A model generated the notes under the pieces. The model saw only the letters and a list, made by a program, of their open reading frames with translations, was not told the origin of the DNA and did no database searches. From Caulobacteraceae bacterium (GTDB lineage Bacteria > Pseudomonadota > Alphaproteobacteria > Caulobacterales > Caulobacteraceae): a stretch of DNA of 12,606 nucleotides. The DNA is taken from assembly GCA_947452665.1 (NCBI GenBank), contig CANGEH010000033.1, positions 1 through 12,606 on the forward strand, written 5' to 3'. This document shows, in pieces, positions 1 to 7,340 of the stretch (the stretch's first letter is position 1; the number at the start of each line of letters is the position of its first letter). A program made the translations under genes and the position numbers.

Positions 1-1415
1 ATGATGATATCGGCGACCAAGGGCGCAGCCATGACCAGGCACATTACAATGCCAAGCACCGGAACCGTGCCCAGCCAGATGCCATTAATCCGAATGCCGC
101 CAAGCGGCACAGCAAATGGCCGCTCAAGGTCTGGGCGGGTATTGCGCAGATAGATGACGCTGAGGCAGACAATGCCAAAGGCCGCTGCCGTGCCCAGGCT
201 AACCAGATCACCCAAAATGGTAATGGGCAGCAGGCCTGCGGCAATGGCGATTGCCGCGCCGAGCAAGAGTGTGCCGATCCAGGGCGTGCGGAACTTGGAA
301 TGCAAGGTGGCAAACACCTTGGGAAGGAGGCCATCACGCGCCATGGCAAAAAACACGCGGGTCTGGCCATAGGTCAGGATCAGCATGACCGAGGACAGGC
401 CAGCAATGGCACCGATCTTGATCAGCTTGGCAAACCAAGGAAGGTTCATGGCATCCACGGCCACGGCGATGGGCTCAGGCACGCCCAGCTTTGTATAGGG
501 CACAACCCCGGTCAAGACGGCAGCCACGGCCATATAAATGATGGTGCAGATGACCAGCGAGCCCAAGATTCCGACGGGGATATCTTTTTGCGGGTTCTTG
601 GCCTCGGCCGCAGCGGTCGAAACCGCTTCAAAGCCCACATAGGCAAAAAAGATCACGGAGGCGGCTCTAAACACGCCGCTGACGCCATAGCCGAACATAT
701 GGCCATTATTGGGCGGGATGAAGGGGTGCCAGTTTTCGGTGTGGATGTAAAACACGCCAAAGCCGATGAACAGCAACAGAATGCCAACCTTGATCATCAC
801 GATCACATTATTGACGTTCGCCGATTCAGAAACGCCCAGCACCAGCAGGCCGGTGACGACCAAGATGCCCAGCGCGCCAAGCAGATTAAAGCTGCCGGTG
901 GTGACAAAGGCCAGGGCCCCGTCTGGTCCGGCAACCGACTGGATAAAGGAGCTGGTATATTGCGGCGGTATAACCAGCCCCAAATCCTTCAAAAGACTGG
1001 TCGCATAACCGGTCCAGCCCGCTGCGACCGTTGCGGCCGCAACGCCGTATTCCAGCACCAAGAGCCAGCCCATGGTCCAGGCAAACACCTCGCCCAGCGT
1101 CGTATAGGCATAGGTATAGGCCGATCCAGCCACCGGCATGGTCGAGGCCAGTTCTGCATAGCAAAGCCCGGCAAAGGCACAGGCCAGACCGGCGATGATA
1201 AAGGAGAGCATGACGGCGGGTCCGGCAAAATTGGCCGCCGCATTGCCGGTCATGACATAAATGCCCGCCCCGATGATGCAGCCAATGCCCAGAAACACCA
1301 GATTGACGGGTCCAAGGGTACGTTTCAGCGCATGGCCCTGGGCCTCGCGCTGGATCTGATCAATCGATTTCTTGATCAGAAGTCGGTGTCCGCTCGGTGC
1401 GGCGTCTAAAGCCAT
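1..1415 (-). CDS. APC-superfamily amino acid permease, cationic-type (3' end outside window)
   Basis: Inner-membrane amino acid transporter, probably proton-coupled uptake. Starting at the ATG complementary to 1413-1415, 471 codons read without a stop to base 3, so the C-terminus is cut by the window edge. The first membrane segment carries the APC unwound-helix motif GIGCIIGAGIYVMTG (about residues 43-57). It is followed by CYAELASTMPVAGSAYTYAY (85-104), FAYVGFEAVSTAAAEAKNP (257-275) and QTRVFFAMARDGLLP (351-365), all hallmarks of the cationic amino acid transporter (CAT, YfnA-like) branch. About eleven hydrophobic segments are visible; CAT members usually have 12 to 14. The start is supported by an AGGGGG ribosome-binding site 9 nt upstream. 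It is divergent from hrpB. Substrate cannot be told from sequence; arginine/lysine or a broad range are possible. The family call is firm, the substrate is inference. Confidence 0.93.
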   Translation of the reverse strand, partial: MALDAAPSGHRLLIKKSIDQIQREAQGHALKRTLGPVNLVFLGIGCIIGAGIYVMTGNAAANFAGPAVMLSFIIAGLACAFAGLCYAELASTMPVAGSAYTYAYTTLGEVFAWTMGWLLVLEYGVAAATVAAGWTGYATSLLKDLGLVIPPQYTSSFIQSVAGPDGALAFVTTGSFNLLGALGILVVTGLLVLGVSESANVNNVIVMIKVGILLLFIGFGVFYIHTENWHPFIPPNNGHMFGYGVSGVFRAASVIFFAYVGFEAVSTAAAEAKNPQKDIPVGILGSLVICTIIYMAVAAVLTGVVPYTKLGVPEPIAVAVDAMNLPWFAKLIKIGAIAGLSSVMLILTYGQTRVFFAMARDGLLPKVFATLHSKFRTPWIGTLLLGAAIAIAAGLLPITILGDLVSLGTAAAFGIVCLSVIYLRNTRPDLERPFAVPLGGIRINGIWLGTVPVLGIVMCLVMAAPLVADII

Positions 1416-1424
1416 AGTGTTTAG

Positions 1425-1430
1425 CCCCCT
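1425..1430 (-). promoter_or_regulatory. Ribosome-binding site of the permease
   Basis: AGGGGG on the minus strand, 9 nt before the ATG at 1415, is a strong Shine-Dalgarno match and fixes the permease start. Confidence 0.6.
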
Positions 1431-1474
1431 AAGGCAGAGCCCCCTGCGAGGCTCCGAATGATTTGCTGGACGCG

Positions 1475-1503
1475 ACGTTAGTCAGCCAATCGCTTTTAGG
1501 CAA
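1475..1503 (-). promoter_or_regulatory. Possible sigma-70-like promoter for the permease
   Basis: On the minus strand TTGCCT (1503-1498) and TAACGT (1480-1475) are separated by 17 bp, resembling TTGACA and a weak TATAAT. Transcription would start near 1468 and leave a leader of roughly 50 nt. The -10 box is poor, so this is only a candidate. I see no convincing promoter for hrpB in the same 189-bp intergenic region. The only other structure noted there is a 5-bp inverted repeat, GAGCC/GGCTC, at 1437-1454. Confidence 0.22.
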
Positions 1504-1604
1504 TGCATTCGCCCAAAAGGATCGTGTCAGTGCCCCACCTTTAGCACATTCACGCCCAATCGCTCGAAGCTTGGGCGACCAAAGTCTGATAAGTGTCCAA
1601 GGCT

Positions 1605-4049
1605 ATGACCCTGCCCATCGAATCGGCCCTGCCAAACCTGAAAGCGGCGCTTTTCGCCAATACCAGCGCTGTTCTGGTCGCACCGCCCGGCGCAGGCAAG
1701 ACGACCCGGGTGCCGCTGGCCTTGCGGGACGAAGCCTGGGTGGGCGGTGGCAAGATCATTATGCTGGAGCCCCGGCGTCTGGCCGCCCGCGCCGCCGCAG
1801 CGCGAATGGCGGCAAGTCTTGGCGAACCGGTTGGTCAGACGGTGGGCCTGCGGGTTCGGCTGGAGTCCAAAATCAGCGCCAAGACCCGCATTGAGGTGGT
1901 CACTGAGGGCGTGTTTAGCCGCATGATCCTCGATGACCCTGGGCTTGAGGGTATTGCCGCGGTCCTGTTTGACGAATTTCACGAACGCAGCCTTGATGCC
2001 GATCTGGGCCTTGCGCTGGCGGTGGATGCCCAGTCGGTCCTGCGCCCAGACCTAAGACTGCTGGTCATGTCCGCCACGCTGGATGGCGCGCGGGTCGCTA
2101 GCCTCTTGGGTCAGGCCCCAGTGATCGAAAGCCAGGGTCGGCAATTTTCGGTCGAGACGGTCTATCTGGGCCGCGACCCCGCCCGCAGGCTGGAGGATCA
2201 TGCCGCCCGGGCTGTGCGCAAGATCATGGCCGAGCAGGCGGGCAGCCTCTTGGTCTTTTTGCCCGGCCAGGGCGAAATCCGCCGTCTCGAGCGGCTTTTG
2301 TTAGATGCAGGCCTTGCTGCCAATTGCGATGTCGCGCCGCTTTATGGCGCGCTTGACCTGCGCGCCCAGGACCTGGCCATTGCCCCATCGCCAGCGGGGC
2401 GGCGCAAGGTGGTGTTGGCAACGTCAATCGCTGAAACCAGCCTGACGATTGAAGGGGTACGCGTGGTGCTCGATTGCGGCCTGTCGCGAGTGCCGCGTTA
2501 TGATCCAGCCAGTGGCCTGACGCGCCTAGAAACTGTGCGGGTCAGCCGCGCCGGTGCCGATCAGCGCCGGGGCCGGGCGGGGCGCACCGAGCCGGGCATG
2601 GCCTTTCGGCTCTGGGACGAGGCCGAGACCCGCGCCTTGCCCGCCTTTGCCCGCCCTGAAATCCTCGATAGCGACTTGTCGGGTTTGGCGCTGGATTTGG
2701 CGCGTTGGGGGGCGAGGGATGTTTCTAGTCTGGCCTTTCTCGATACCCCGCCCGCCGTCGCCATGGCCGAGGCGGTGAGCCTGCTCAAACGGCTGGGAGC
2801 GGTCGATGACCGAGGCGATCTGACGACGCATGGCCGGGCCTTGAGCGCCATGCCCCTGCCGCCGCGTCTGGCGCATATGGTCTTGCGCGGGGCTGAGGCT
2901 GGGGCGGGTCTTAGGGCCGCCAAGATTGCCGCTGTGATCAGTGAACGCGGCCTTGGTGGCACCAGCACCGACCTGCGCGACCGATTGCAACAGGCCGATC
3001 GAGATCCAACGCCAAGGGGCAAGGAGGCCAAGCTTCTGGCTGATCGCTGGGCTAGGGTGGCAGGCAAGCCAAGAGGCGGTGCGACGGCGCTGGACGAGGC
3101 CCAACTCTTGGCCCTGGCCTATCCAGAGCGCGTGGCGCGGGCGCGGGGGCCCTTGGGGGAGTATCAATTGGTGGGTGGGCGCGGGGCCTATCTGAACCCA
3201 ACCGATGCCCTGGCGCGCGAGCCCTGGCTGGCGGTTGGTGAGCTTGGCGCCGGTGAGGCCAAGGACCGCATCTTGCTGGCCGCGCCGCTTGATGAGGCGC
3301 GGGTCCTGGCTGCCTTTGCCGACCAGATCACCGACGAGGACCGGCTTGAGCCCGGTCCCACGGGCAATATGCGCGCCAAGCGTTTGCGCCGCCTTGGCAA
3401 GATTGTCATTGAAGAAAAGCTGATCGCCAAGCCAGATCCAGCCCTGATTACCGCGGCCCTGCTCGATCAGGTGCGGCAAGACGGCTTGTCTGGCCTGAAC
3501 TGGGGCGAGGGGGCGGTCTCCTTGCGCGCCCGGGTCGGATTTTTGCGGGCGGCGGGCCCCGATGGTTGGCCAGATCTGTCTGATCAGGGCCTACTGGCAC
3601 GGCTGGAGGATTGGCTCGCCCCCTTGCTCAGCGGGCGTCAAAGACTGGCCGATATTGGCGCGGCAGCCCTGGAACAGGCGCTTATTGGCCTGATCCCCTG
3701 GGACCAGCAAAGGCGGCTGGAGACCCTAGCGCCAGAGCGGTTTGTTGCCCCTACCGGCTCGCGCCTCAGTATCGACTATGCCGCCGAGGGCGGGCCAATG
3801 GTGGCGGTGCGGGTGCAGGAATTGTTTGGTCTGGCTAGCCATCCGGTGGTTGCGGGTCTGCCCCTCACCTTGGCGCTTTTATCGCCAGCGCATCGGCCGA
3901 TCCAGGTCACCAAGGACCTGCCGGGATTTTGGCGCGGGTCTTGGAAGGATGTGCGCTCTGACATGCGCGGCCGTTATCCGCGCCATGTCTGGCCCGAAGA
4001 CCCGGTCAATACTGCGCCGACCGCTAGGGCCAAGCCGCGCGGGACCTAA
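1605..4049 (+). CDS. hrpB: ATP-dependent helicase HrpB (DEAH-box)
   Basis: Superfamily 2 DEAH/DExH nucleic-acid helicase of the HrpB family, cytoplasmic and thought to act on RNA; its cellular role in bacteria is poorly defined. Seen, numbered from the ATG: Walker A APPGAGKT (about 26-33), motif II as DEFH (123-126) followed by ERSLDADLGL, motif III SAT (156-158) and motif VI QRRGRAGR (320-327). The C-terminal half carries the helicase-associated region. The end shows the HrpB signature RYPRHVWPEDP (about 790-800). At 814 aa the length is normal for the family. The start is uncertain: an in-frame GTG at 1593 adds four residues, but homologues typically begin M-x-LPI, as the ATG at 1605 does; neither has a good ribosome-binding site. 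Divergent from the permease, convergent with the RNA methyltransferase gene. The family call is very secure. Confidence 0.95.
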   Translation: MTLPIESALPNLKAALFANTSAVLVAPPGAGKTTRVPLALRDEAWVGGGKIIMLEPRRLAARAAAARMAASLGEPVGQTVGLRVRLESKISAKTRIEVVTEGVFSRMILDDPGLEGIAAVLFDEFHERSLDADLGLALAVDAQSVLRPDLRLLVMSATLDGARVASLLGQAPVIESQGRQFSVETVYLGRDPARRLEDHAARAVRKIMAEQAGSLLVFLPGQGEIRRLERLLLDAGLAANCDVAPLYGALDLRAQDLAIAPSPAGRRKVVLATSIAETSLTIEGVRVVLDCGLSRVPRYDPASGLTRLETVRVSRAGADQRRGRAGRTEPGMAFRLWDEAETRALPAFARPEILDSDLSGLALDLARWGARDVSSLAFLDTPPAVAMAEAVSLLKRLGAVDDRGDLTTHGRALSAMPLPPRLAHMVLRGAEAGAGLRAAKIAAVISERGLGGTSTDLRDRLQQADRDPTPRGKEAKLLADRWARVAGKPRGGATALDEAQLLALAYPERVARARGPLGEYQLVGGRGAYLNPTDALAREPWLAVGELGAGEAKDRILLAAPLDEARVLAAFADQITDEDRLEPGPTGNMRAKRLRRLGKIVIEEKLIAKPDPALITAALLDQVRQDGLSGLNWGEGAVSLRARVGFLRAAGPDGWPDLSDQGLLARLEDWLAPLLSGRQRLADIGAAALEQALIGLIPWDQQRRLETLAPERFVAPTGSRLSIDYAAEGGPMVAVRVQELFGLASHPVVAGLPLTLALLSPAHRPIQVTKDLPGFWRGSWKDVRSDMRGRYPRHVWPEDPVNTAPTARAKPRGT

Positions 4050-4055
4050 ACGCCT

Positions 4056-4847
4056 CTATTCGGTCACCGCATAGATCATGATCCCGGTCGCCACAGCTAG
4101 GTTCAGACTATCGGCGCGGCCGCGCATCGGGATCTTGACGGCGACGTCGCAAATCGCTTCCAGCTGCGGCGGCAGGCCCGCCTGTTCATTGCCCATCAAG
4201 ATCAAGGTTGGGCTTTGATAGGGGGCAGCCTTATAGTCATGGGTGGCGGTCAGGAGTGTGCCAACCACACTGCCGGGCCAGGATTTGCGCCAGTCGATAA
4301 ATTCCTCGATCGTAGCCTTGGCGATCTGGACGGCAAAGACCGAGCCCATGGTCGCGCGCACGGCCTCGACCGAATAGGGATCGGTGCAATCCCCGATCAA
4401 GATCACGCCGCCGCAACCCGCCGCATCCGCCGTGCGGATAATCGTGCCCAGATTGCCCGGATCGCGCACAGCCTGAAGCCCGACCCAGCAGGCCGCCGAA
4501 TGCGGCCTAATGGCGCTAAGCGGCGTATAGACCTGTTCAAACACCCCAACCACGGCCTGGGGATTATCCCGGCGCGAGACCTTTTCGAGGATGTCACGGC
4601 TGACCTCAATCACCTCGCCGCCGCCAGCATGGGCGGCCTGGGCGGCGCGCTGGAACACCGGGTGGCTGGCCGCTTCTGCCCCGTGCAGCAAGACCTTGGG
4701 CGCATGGCCCAGATCCACCGCCTCGGTAATGATCTTCAGGCCTTCGGCCAGGAATAGGCCGCTGTCCTCGCGATCTTTGCGCATGTGAAGGCCGCGCACG
4801 GCCTTGACTGTGGGATTGGTCAGGGAGGTGATGGTGCGGCTGGTCAT
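4056..4847 (-). CDS. SpoU/TrmH-family RNA 2'-O-methyltransferase
   Basis: Predicted to transfer a methyl group from S-adenosylmethionine to a ribose 2'-hydroxyl in rRNA or tRNA, using the knotted SPOUT fold. All three SpoU motifs are present: motif 1 DPGNLGTIIRTADAAG (129-144, with N132 and R138), motif 2 LMGNEQAGL (217-225, with N220 and E221) and motif 3 IPMRGRADSLNLAVA (239-253, with S247 and N249). An N-terminal substrate-binding region (about 1-100, starting ITSLTNPTVKAVRGL) resembles that of RlmB/TsnR-like enzymes. Length of 263 aa is normal. The start codon overlaps the stop of the upstream methyltransferase gene (ATGA, 4844-4847), implying translational coupling. The target nucleotide cannot be read from sequence: RlmB-like 23S rRNA methylation is possible, but the pairing with another rRNA-type methylase does not decide it. 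Confidence 0.93.
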   Translation of the reverse strand: MTSRTITSLTNPTVKAVRGLHMRKDREDSGLFLAEGLKIITEAVDLGHAPKVLLHGAEAASHPVFQRAAQAAHAGGGEVIEVSRDILEKVSRRDNPQAVVGVFEQVYTPLSAIRPHSAACWVGLQAVRDPGNLGTIIRTADAAGCGGVILIGDCTDPYSVEAVRATMGSVFAVQIAKATIEEFIDWRKSWPGSVVGTLLTATHDYKAAPYQSPTLILMGNEQAGLPPQLEAICDVAVKIPMRGRADSLNLAVATGIMIYAVTE

Positions 4848-5764
4848 GGGTTTTGCGCCGCCCAGCGGGCAAAGAAGGACAGGCCCACGCCGCGGGTTTC
4901 GCTATCCTCCATCAAGGCCAGTTCGCCCCAGTCAATCGTACCGCCGCGGCCCTGCATCTGATCGGCCATTAGCCCGGCTAGGGACAGGCCGCTAATGCGT
5001 TCGGCATAAGCGTTTAAGATTAAAAACTCAGAATTTTCGCTTAAAAGTTCGCAGCATAGGCCCAAAAGCTCAGGCAGGTCCTCAAATAGCCGCCAAACCT
5101 CGCCGGTCGGCCCGCGGCCGTATTTGGGTGGGTCTAGGATAATGCCGTCATACTTGGTGCCGCGCCGCACTTCGCGCTGAACATATTTGCGCGCGTCTTC
5201 GCAAATCCAGCGGATCGGGGCCTCGGTTAAGCCCGACAAGGCCGCATTGTCCCTAGCCCAGCCAATGGCTTTTTTCGAGGCATCGACATGGGTGACGGCC
5301 GCGCCTGCGGCAGCGCAGACTAGGCTGGCCACGCCGGTATAGCCAAATAGGTTGAGAATCTTGGGTGCCTCGCCGCCCTTGGCCGCCCTTTGGCGTACCC
5401 GCTCATCTAGCCAGGTCCAGTTGGCGGCCTGTTCGGGAAAGAAGGCCAGGTGGCGAAAGGCGGTAAACCGGCCATGGAATTTGACATCGCGCCAGCCGAG
5501 CGGCCAGGTCTCCTTGGTCGGCTTGGAAAACCGCCAGCGCCCAGCCTCATCCTCATCGGTCGGATCAAACACGGCATCGGCCTTGGCCCAGACACTCTCG
5601 GCCAGACGCGGAGCCCATAGACATTGCGGCTCGGGCCGGACCACCTGATAGGGGCCATAGCGCTCCAACTTGCGGCCATGGCCGCTATCGAGCAGGGCAT
5701 AGTCCTTCCAGGCGGTGGTACGCATGACAAGCGGGGTGGCGGCGACTTTTGGGTTTGAGCTCAT
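4844..5764 (-). CDS. Class I SAM-dependent methyltransferase, rRNA (RlmI/RlmK-like) type
   Basis: Rossmann-fold methyltransferase resembling the COG1092-type 23S rRNA cytosine-5/guanine methylases. Seen: motif I LNLFGYTGVASL (137-148), the acidic residue binding the SAM ribose in THVDASKKAIGWARDNAALSG (158-178, D161), and motif IV DPPKYGRG (211-218), the form typical of RlmI/RlmK/RsmC-like RNA methylases. No N-terminal PUA domain of the RlmI kind is evident; residues 1-130 instead hold a family-specific region (DSGHGRKLERYGPY, 26-39). Length is 306 aa. The gene sits 17 bp after the glycosyltransferase stop and overlaps the SpoU gene by 4 bases. Its ATG at 5764 has a G-rich AGGGG almost touching it (1 nt), so a slightly later start (for example the ATG at 5725) is possible. 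Substrate is inferred only; no catalytic cysteine for m5C formation was identified with certainty. Confidence 0.88.
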   Translation of the reverse strand: MSSNPKVAATPLVMRTTAWKDYALLDSGHGRKLERYGPYQVVRPEPQCLWAPRLAESVWAKADAVFDPTDEDEAGRWRFSKPTKETWPLGWRDVKFHGRFTAFRHLAFFPEQAANWTWLDERVRQRAAKGGEAPKILNLFGYTGVASLVCAAAGAAVTHVDASKKAIGWARDNAALSGLTEAPIRWICEDARKYVQREVRRGTKYDGIILDPPKYGRGPTGEVWRLFEDLPELLGLCCELLSENSEFLILNAYAERISGLSLAGLMADQMQGRGGTIDWGELALMEDSETRGVGLSFFARWAAQNP

Positions 5765-5781
5765 ACCCCTGAAATAGGCGC

Positions 5782-7158
5782 TTAGGGGGCGGTTCGTAAA
5801 GCTTCGGGTTGGTGCGGGGTCTTGTCCCAGTGAAAGGGGCGCAAAATCAGCTGAAGGATCGCCTTGCTAGCGGCCAGGCTCGCCAAGGGCCAATAGGCTA
5901 ATGACAGCACCAGGTCAGAGGCCCTGATCGCAAAACCCGTCCGCCTTGCCCCAGCCCACATGGCAACGCCCGTCGCACTCCAGCCAAGCAGCAGGACGGC
6001 CAGGTCTAGGGTCCAGCTTGCGTCCGGGTGACCGGTCATGGCCTGTGCGGTTTGAAACACGAGCCAAGCCATTAAGGGGGCATGGATCAGGGCCGACAAG
6101 ACCGATAGGCCCAGGGTCATCCAAAGCGTAATCTGGTCTTGCAAGGTCAGCCGCCCGGGCGCGCGGGTCCAGACCAGCAGGGTCTGAAGATAGCCCTTGA
6201 GCCAGCGGGCGCGCTGCGGCAGCCAGGCGCGAAAGCTTCGGGTTGGCGTCTCATAGGTCGGTAGGCGCAAAAGCGCGGTGCGATAGCCGCTATAGGCAAG
6301 GCGAAAACCGAGATCGGCATCTTCGGTGACATTATAGGGGTCCCAACCGCCCAGCGCGCGCAGGACGTCGGTCCTTAAATGATTGCTGGTTCCGCCCAGC
6401 GGGATAGGCCGCCCGGCACGCACCAGGGCCGGTAATAGGGTCTCGAACTGCACCGCATAATCCAGCGCAAACTGGCGCGCGAAAAAGCCTTGGCAGGTTG
6501 GGATCTGCAAGGGCGCTTGCAGACAACCAAGGCCTGGTCCGCCCCGTGCAAAGGCCGTGGCGGCTTCTAATAACTGGTTGGGGTGGGGCCGATCCTCGGC
6601 ATCATAGACCACGACCAGATCGCCCTTGGCCTCGGCCAGGGCCAGATTACAGGCGCGCGGCTTGGTGCGCGGCTGACCGTCCGGCGCGGTCATGATCCGC
6701 ATCCAGCGCGGCGGCCTTGCGGCATAAAGGGCCTTGCGTGTGGCGTGGTCATCTACCTCAACCACCAATATCGCTTCCAGCCGGGCACGAGGATAGGACA
6801 AGGCTTTCAGCGCCGCGATGATCTGCTGCGCCATCTCGGCCTCACGATAGAGGGGCACAAGGATGGAATAGATGGGTAAGGCCGCCGCGTCGCGGCCTGG
6901 GCTTTCAGGCTCGGGCTTATGCGTTTGGGCCAGGACCACACTCACGAGCTTGATCAGGCTCGCGGTGACAAACAGGCTTGCAAACGCCGAATGCGCCAGG
7001 GCCCAGGTGCCATGCGGAACGACAACAAGGCCTATTCCAAGTCCTAGGATGAGGCTGGCCAGGACCGCGAGCTGGGTCGATGAAGCCCCACGCCGCGCCG
7101 TTGGCCGGGTCACGGTCAGCCCTGGGGCTGATTGTTTTGCTGTTCGCTTGCCGGCCAT
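5782..7158 (-). CDS. Membrane-bound family 2 glycosyltransferase (processive synthase-like)
   Basis: Inner-membrane GT2 enzyme expected to polymerise or transfer sugar from a nucleotide-sugar donor on the cytoplasmic face. Numbered from the ATG at 7158 (458 aa): two N-terminal membrane segments (about 29-47 and 58-77); a GT-A domain opening with YSILVPLYREAE (97-108); VDD (about 135-137); the metal-binding DAED (186-189); TED (278-280) holding the presumed base; and QRARW (315-319). The D, DxD, TED, QxxRW set is that of cellulose-synthase-like enzymes. Three further membrane segments follow (about 343-368, 384-403, 416-437), then FHWDKTPH (442-449), common near the end of such proteins. No PilZ domain and no bcsB-like partner lie nearby. 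In-frame ATG 7170 and TTG 7218 are alternative starts; 7158 was chosen because a GGA lies upstream at usable spacing. Product and donor are unknown. First gene of a probable three-gene operon. Confidence 0.88.
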   Translation of the reverse strand: MAGKRTAKQSAPGLTVTRPTARRGASSTQLAVLASLILGLGIGLVVVPHGTWALAHSAFASLFVTASLIKLVSVVLAQTHKPEPESPGRDAAALPIYSILVPLYREAEMAQQIIAALKALSYPRARLEAILVVEVDDHATRKALYAARPPRWMRIMTAPDGQPRTKPRACNLALAEAKGDLVVVYDAEDRPHPNQLLEAATAFARGGPGLGCLQAPLQIPTCQGFFARQFALDYAVQFETLLPALVRAGRPIPLGGTSNHLRTDVLRALGGWDPYNVTEDADLGFRLAYSGYRTALLRLPTYETPTRSFRAWLPQRARWLKGYLQTLLVWTRAPGRLTLQDQITLWMTLGLSVLSALIHAPLMAWLVFQTAQAMTGHPDASWTLDLAVLLLGWSATGVAMWAGARRTGFAIRASDLVLSLAYWPLASLAASKAILQLILRPFHWDKTPHQPEALRTAP

Positions 7159-7159
7159 G

Positions 7160-7182
7160 TGCCATTCCATTTTGGAACGGCA
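7160..7182 (-). promoter_or_regulatory. Near-perfect 23-bp inverted repeat abutting the glycosyltransferase start
   Basis: The arms TGCC-x-TTCCA and TGGAA-x-GGCA flank a 3-base centre (7170-7172). As DNA, 9 of 10 positions are complementary. In the minus-strand RNA the one exception becomes a G-U pair, giving a 10-bp stem with an AAA loop that ends 1 nt before the AUG at 7158 and covers its ribosome-binding region. It could be an mRNA hairpin limiting translation, or an operator for the adjacent TetR-type protein. It is followed by no T-run on either strand, so it is not a terminator. Confidence 0.45.
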
Positions 7183-7213
7183 GGCACCATGAATCTCTCT
7201 CGTGAGTTGTAAC

Positions 7214-7230
7214 AGCAATTAGGGGTTGCT
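7214..7230. promoter_or_regulatory. 17-bp inverted repeat, candidate TetR-family operator
   Basis: AGCAA and TTGCT half-sites are separated by 7 bp, in the divergent region between the glycosyltransferase and the tetR-like gene. The size suits a TetR-family operator, and such regulators often bind their own upstream region. The half-sites are only 5 bp, so chance is a real alternative. Confidence 0.25.
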
Positions 7231-7330
7231 AAGCGAATATGGCCTTCGCCTTATGCGGGAAACGCAGCGGCTTTAAGGGCTTGCCGCCGCCATGGGTTTC
7301 TCGTTTATTGGTCCGGTTGAAGAATAGTCT

Positions 7331-7334
7331 GGAG
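7331..7334 (+). promoter_or_regulatory. Ribosome-binding site favouring a TTG start for the TetR-type gene
   Basis: GGAG lies 6 nt before an in-frame TTG at 7341. The upstream in-frame ATG at 7239 has only an AGGGG about 14 nt away. This site supports the shorter, family-typical protein. Confidence 0.5.
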
Positions 7335-7340
7335 ACTGAC

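Noticed and set aside
1107..1124. Repeated TATAGGCATAGG-like bases suggesting a short tandem repeat
   Set aside because: On the minus strand it encodes AYTYAY within the conserved SAYTYAYTTLGE stretch of the permease, so coding constraint explains it.
300..1409. Long plus-strand open frame of 369 codons opposite the permease
   Set aside because: Its translation is His/Gly/Asp/Gln-rich low-complexity sequence typical of the antisense of GC-rich membrane-protein genes. The minus frame carries clear permease motifs, so this is a shadow.
1437..1454. GAGCC/GGCTC inverted repeat upstream of the permease as an operator or terminator
   Set aside because: Only 5 bp with an 8-bp spacer, with no T-run and no regulator gene adjacent; likely chance in GC-rich DNA.
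2526..3479. Minus-strand open frame of 317 codons inside hrpB
   Set aside because: No recognisable family and a biased Gly/Arg/Gln composition, and it lies fully within the motif-bearing hrpB frame. It is an antisense shadow.
4215..4757. Plus-strand open frame of 180 codons opposite the SpoU-type gene
   Set aside because: It lies wholly inside a gene with all three SpoU motifs and has no domain of its own.
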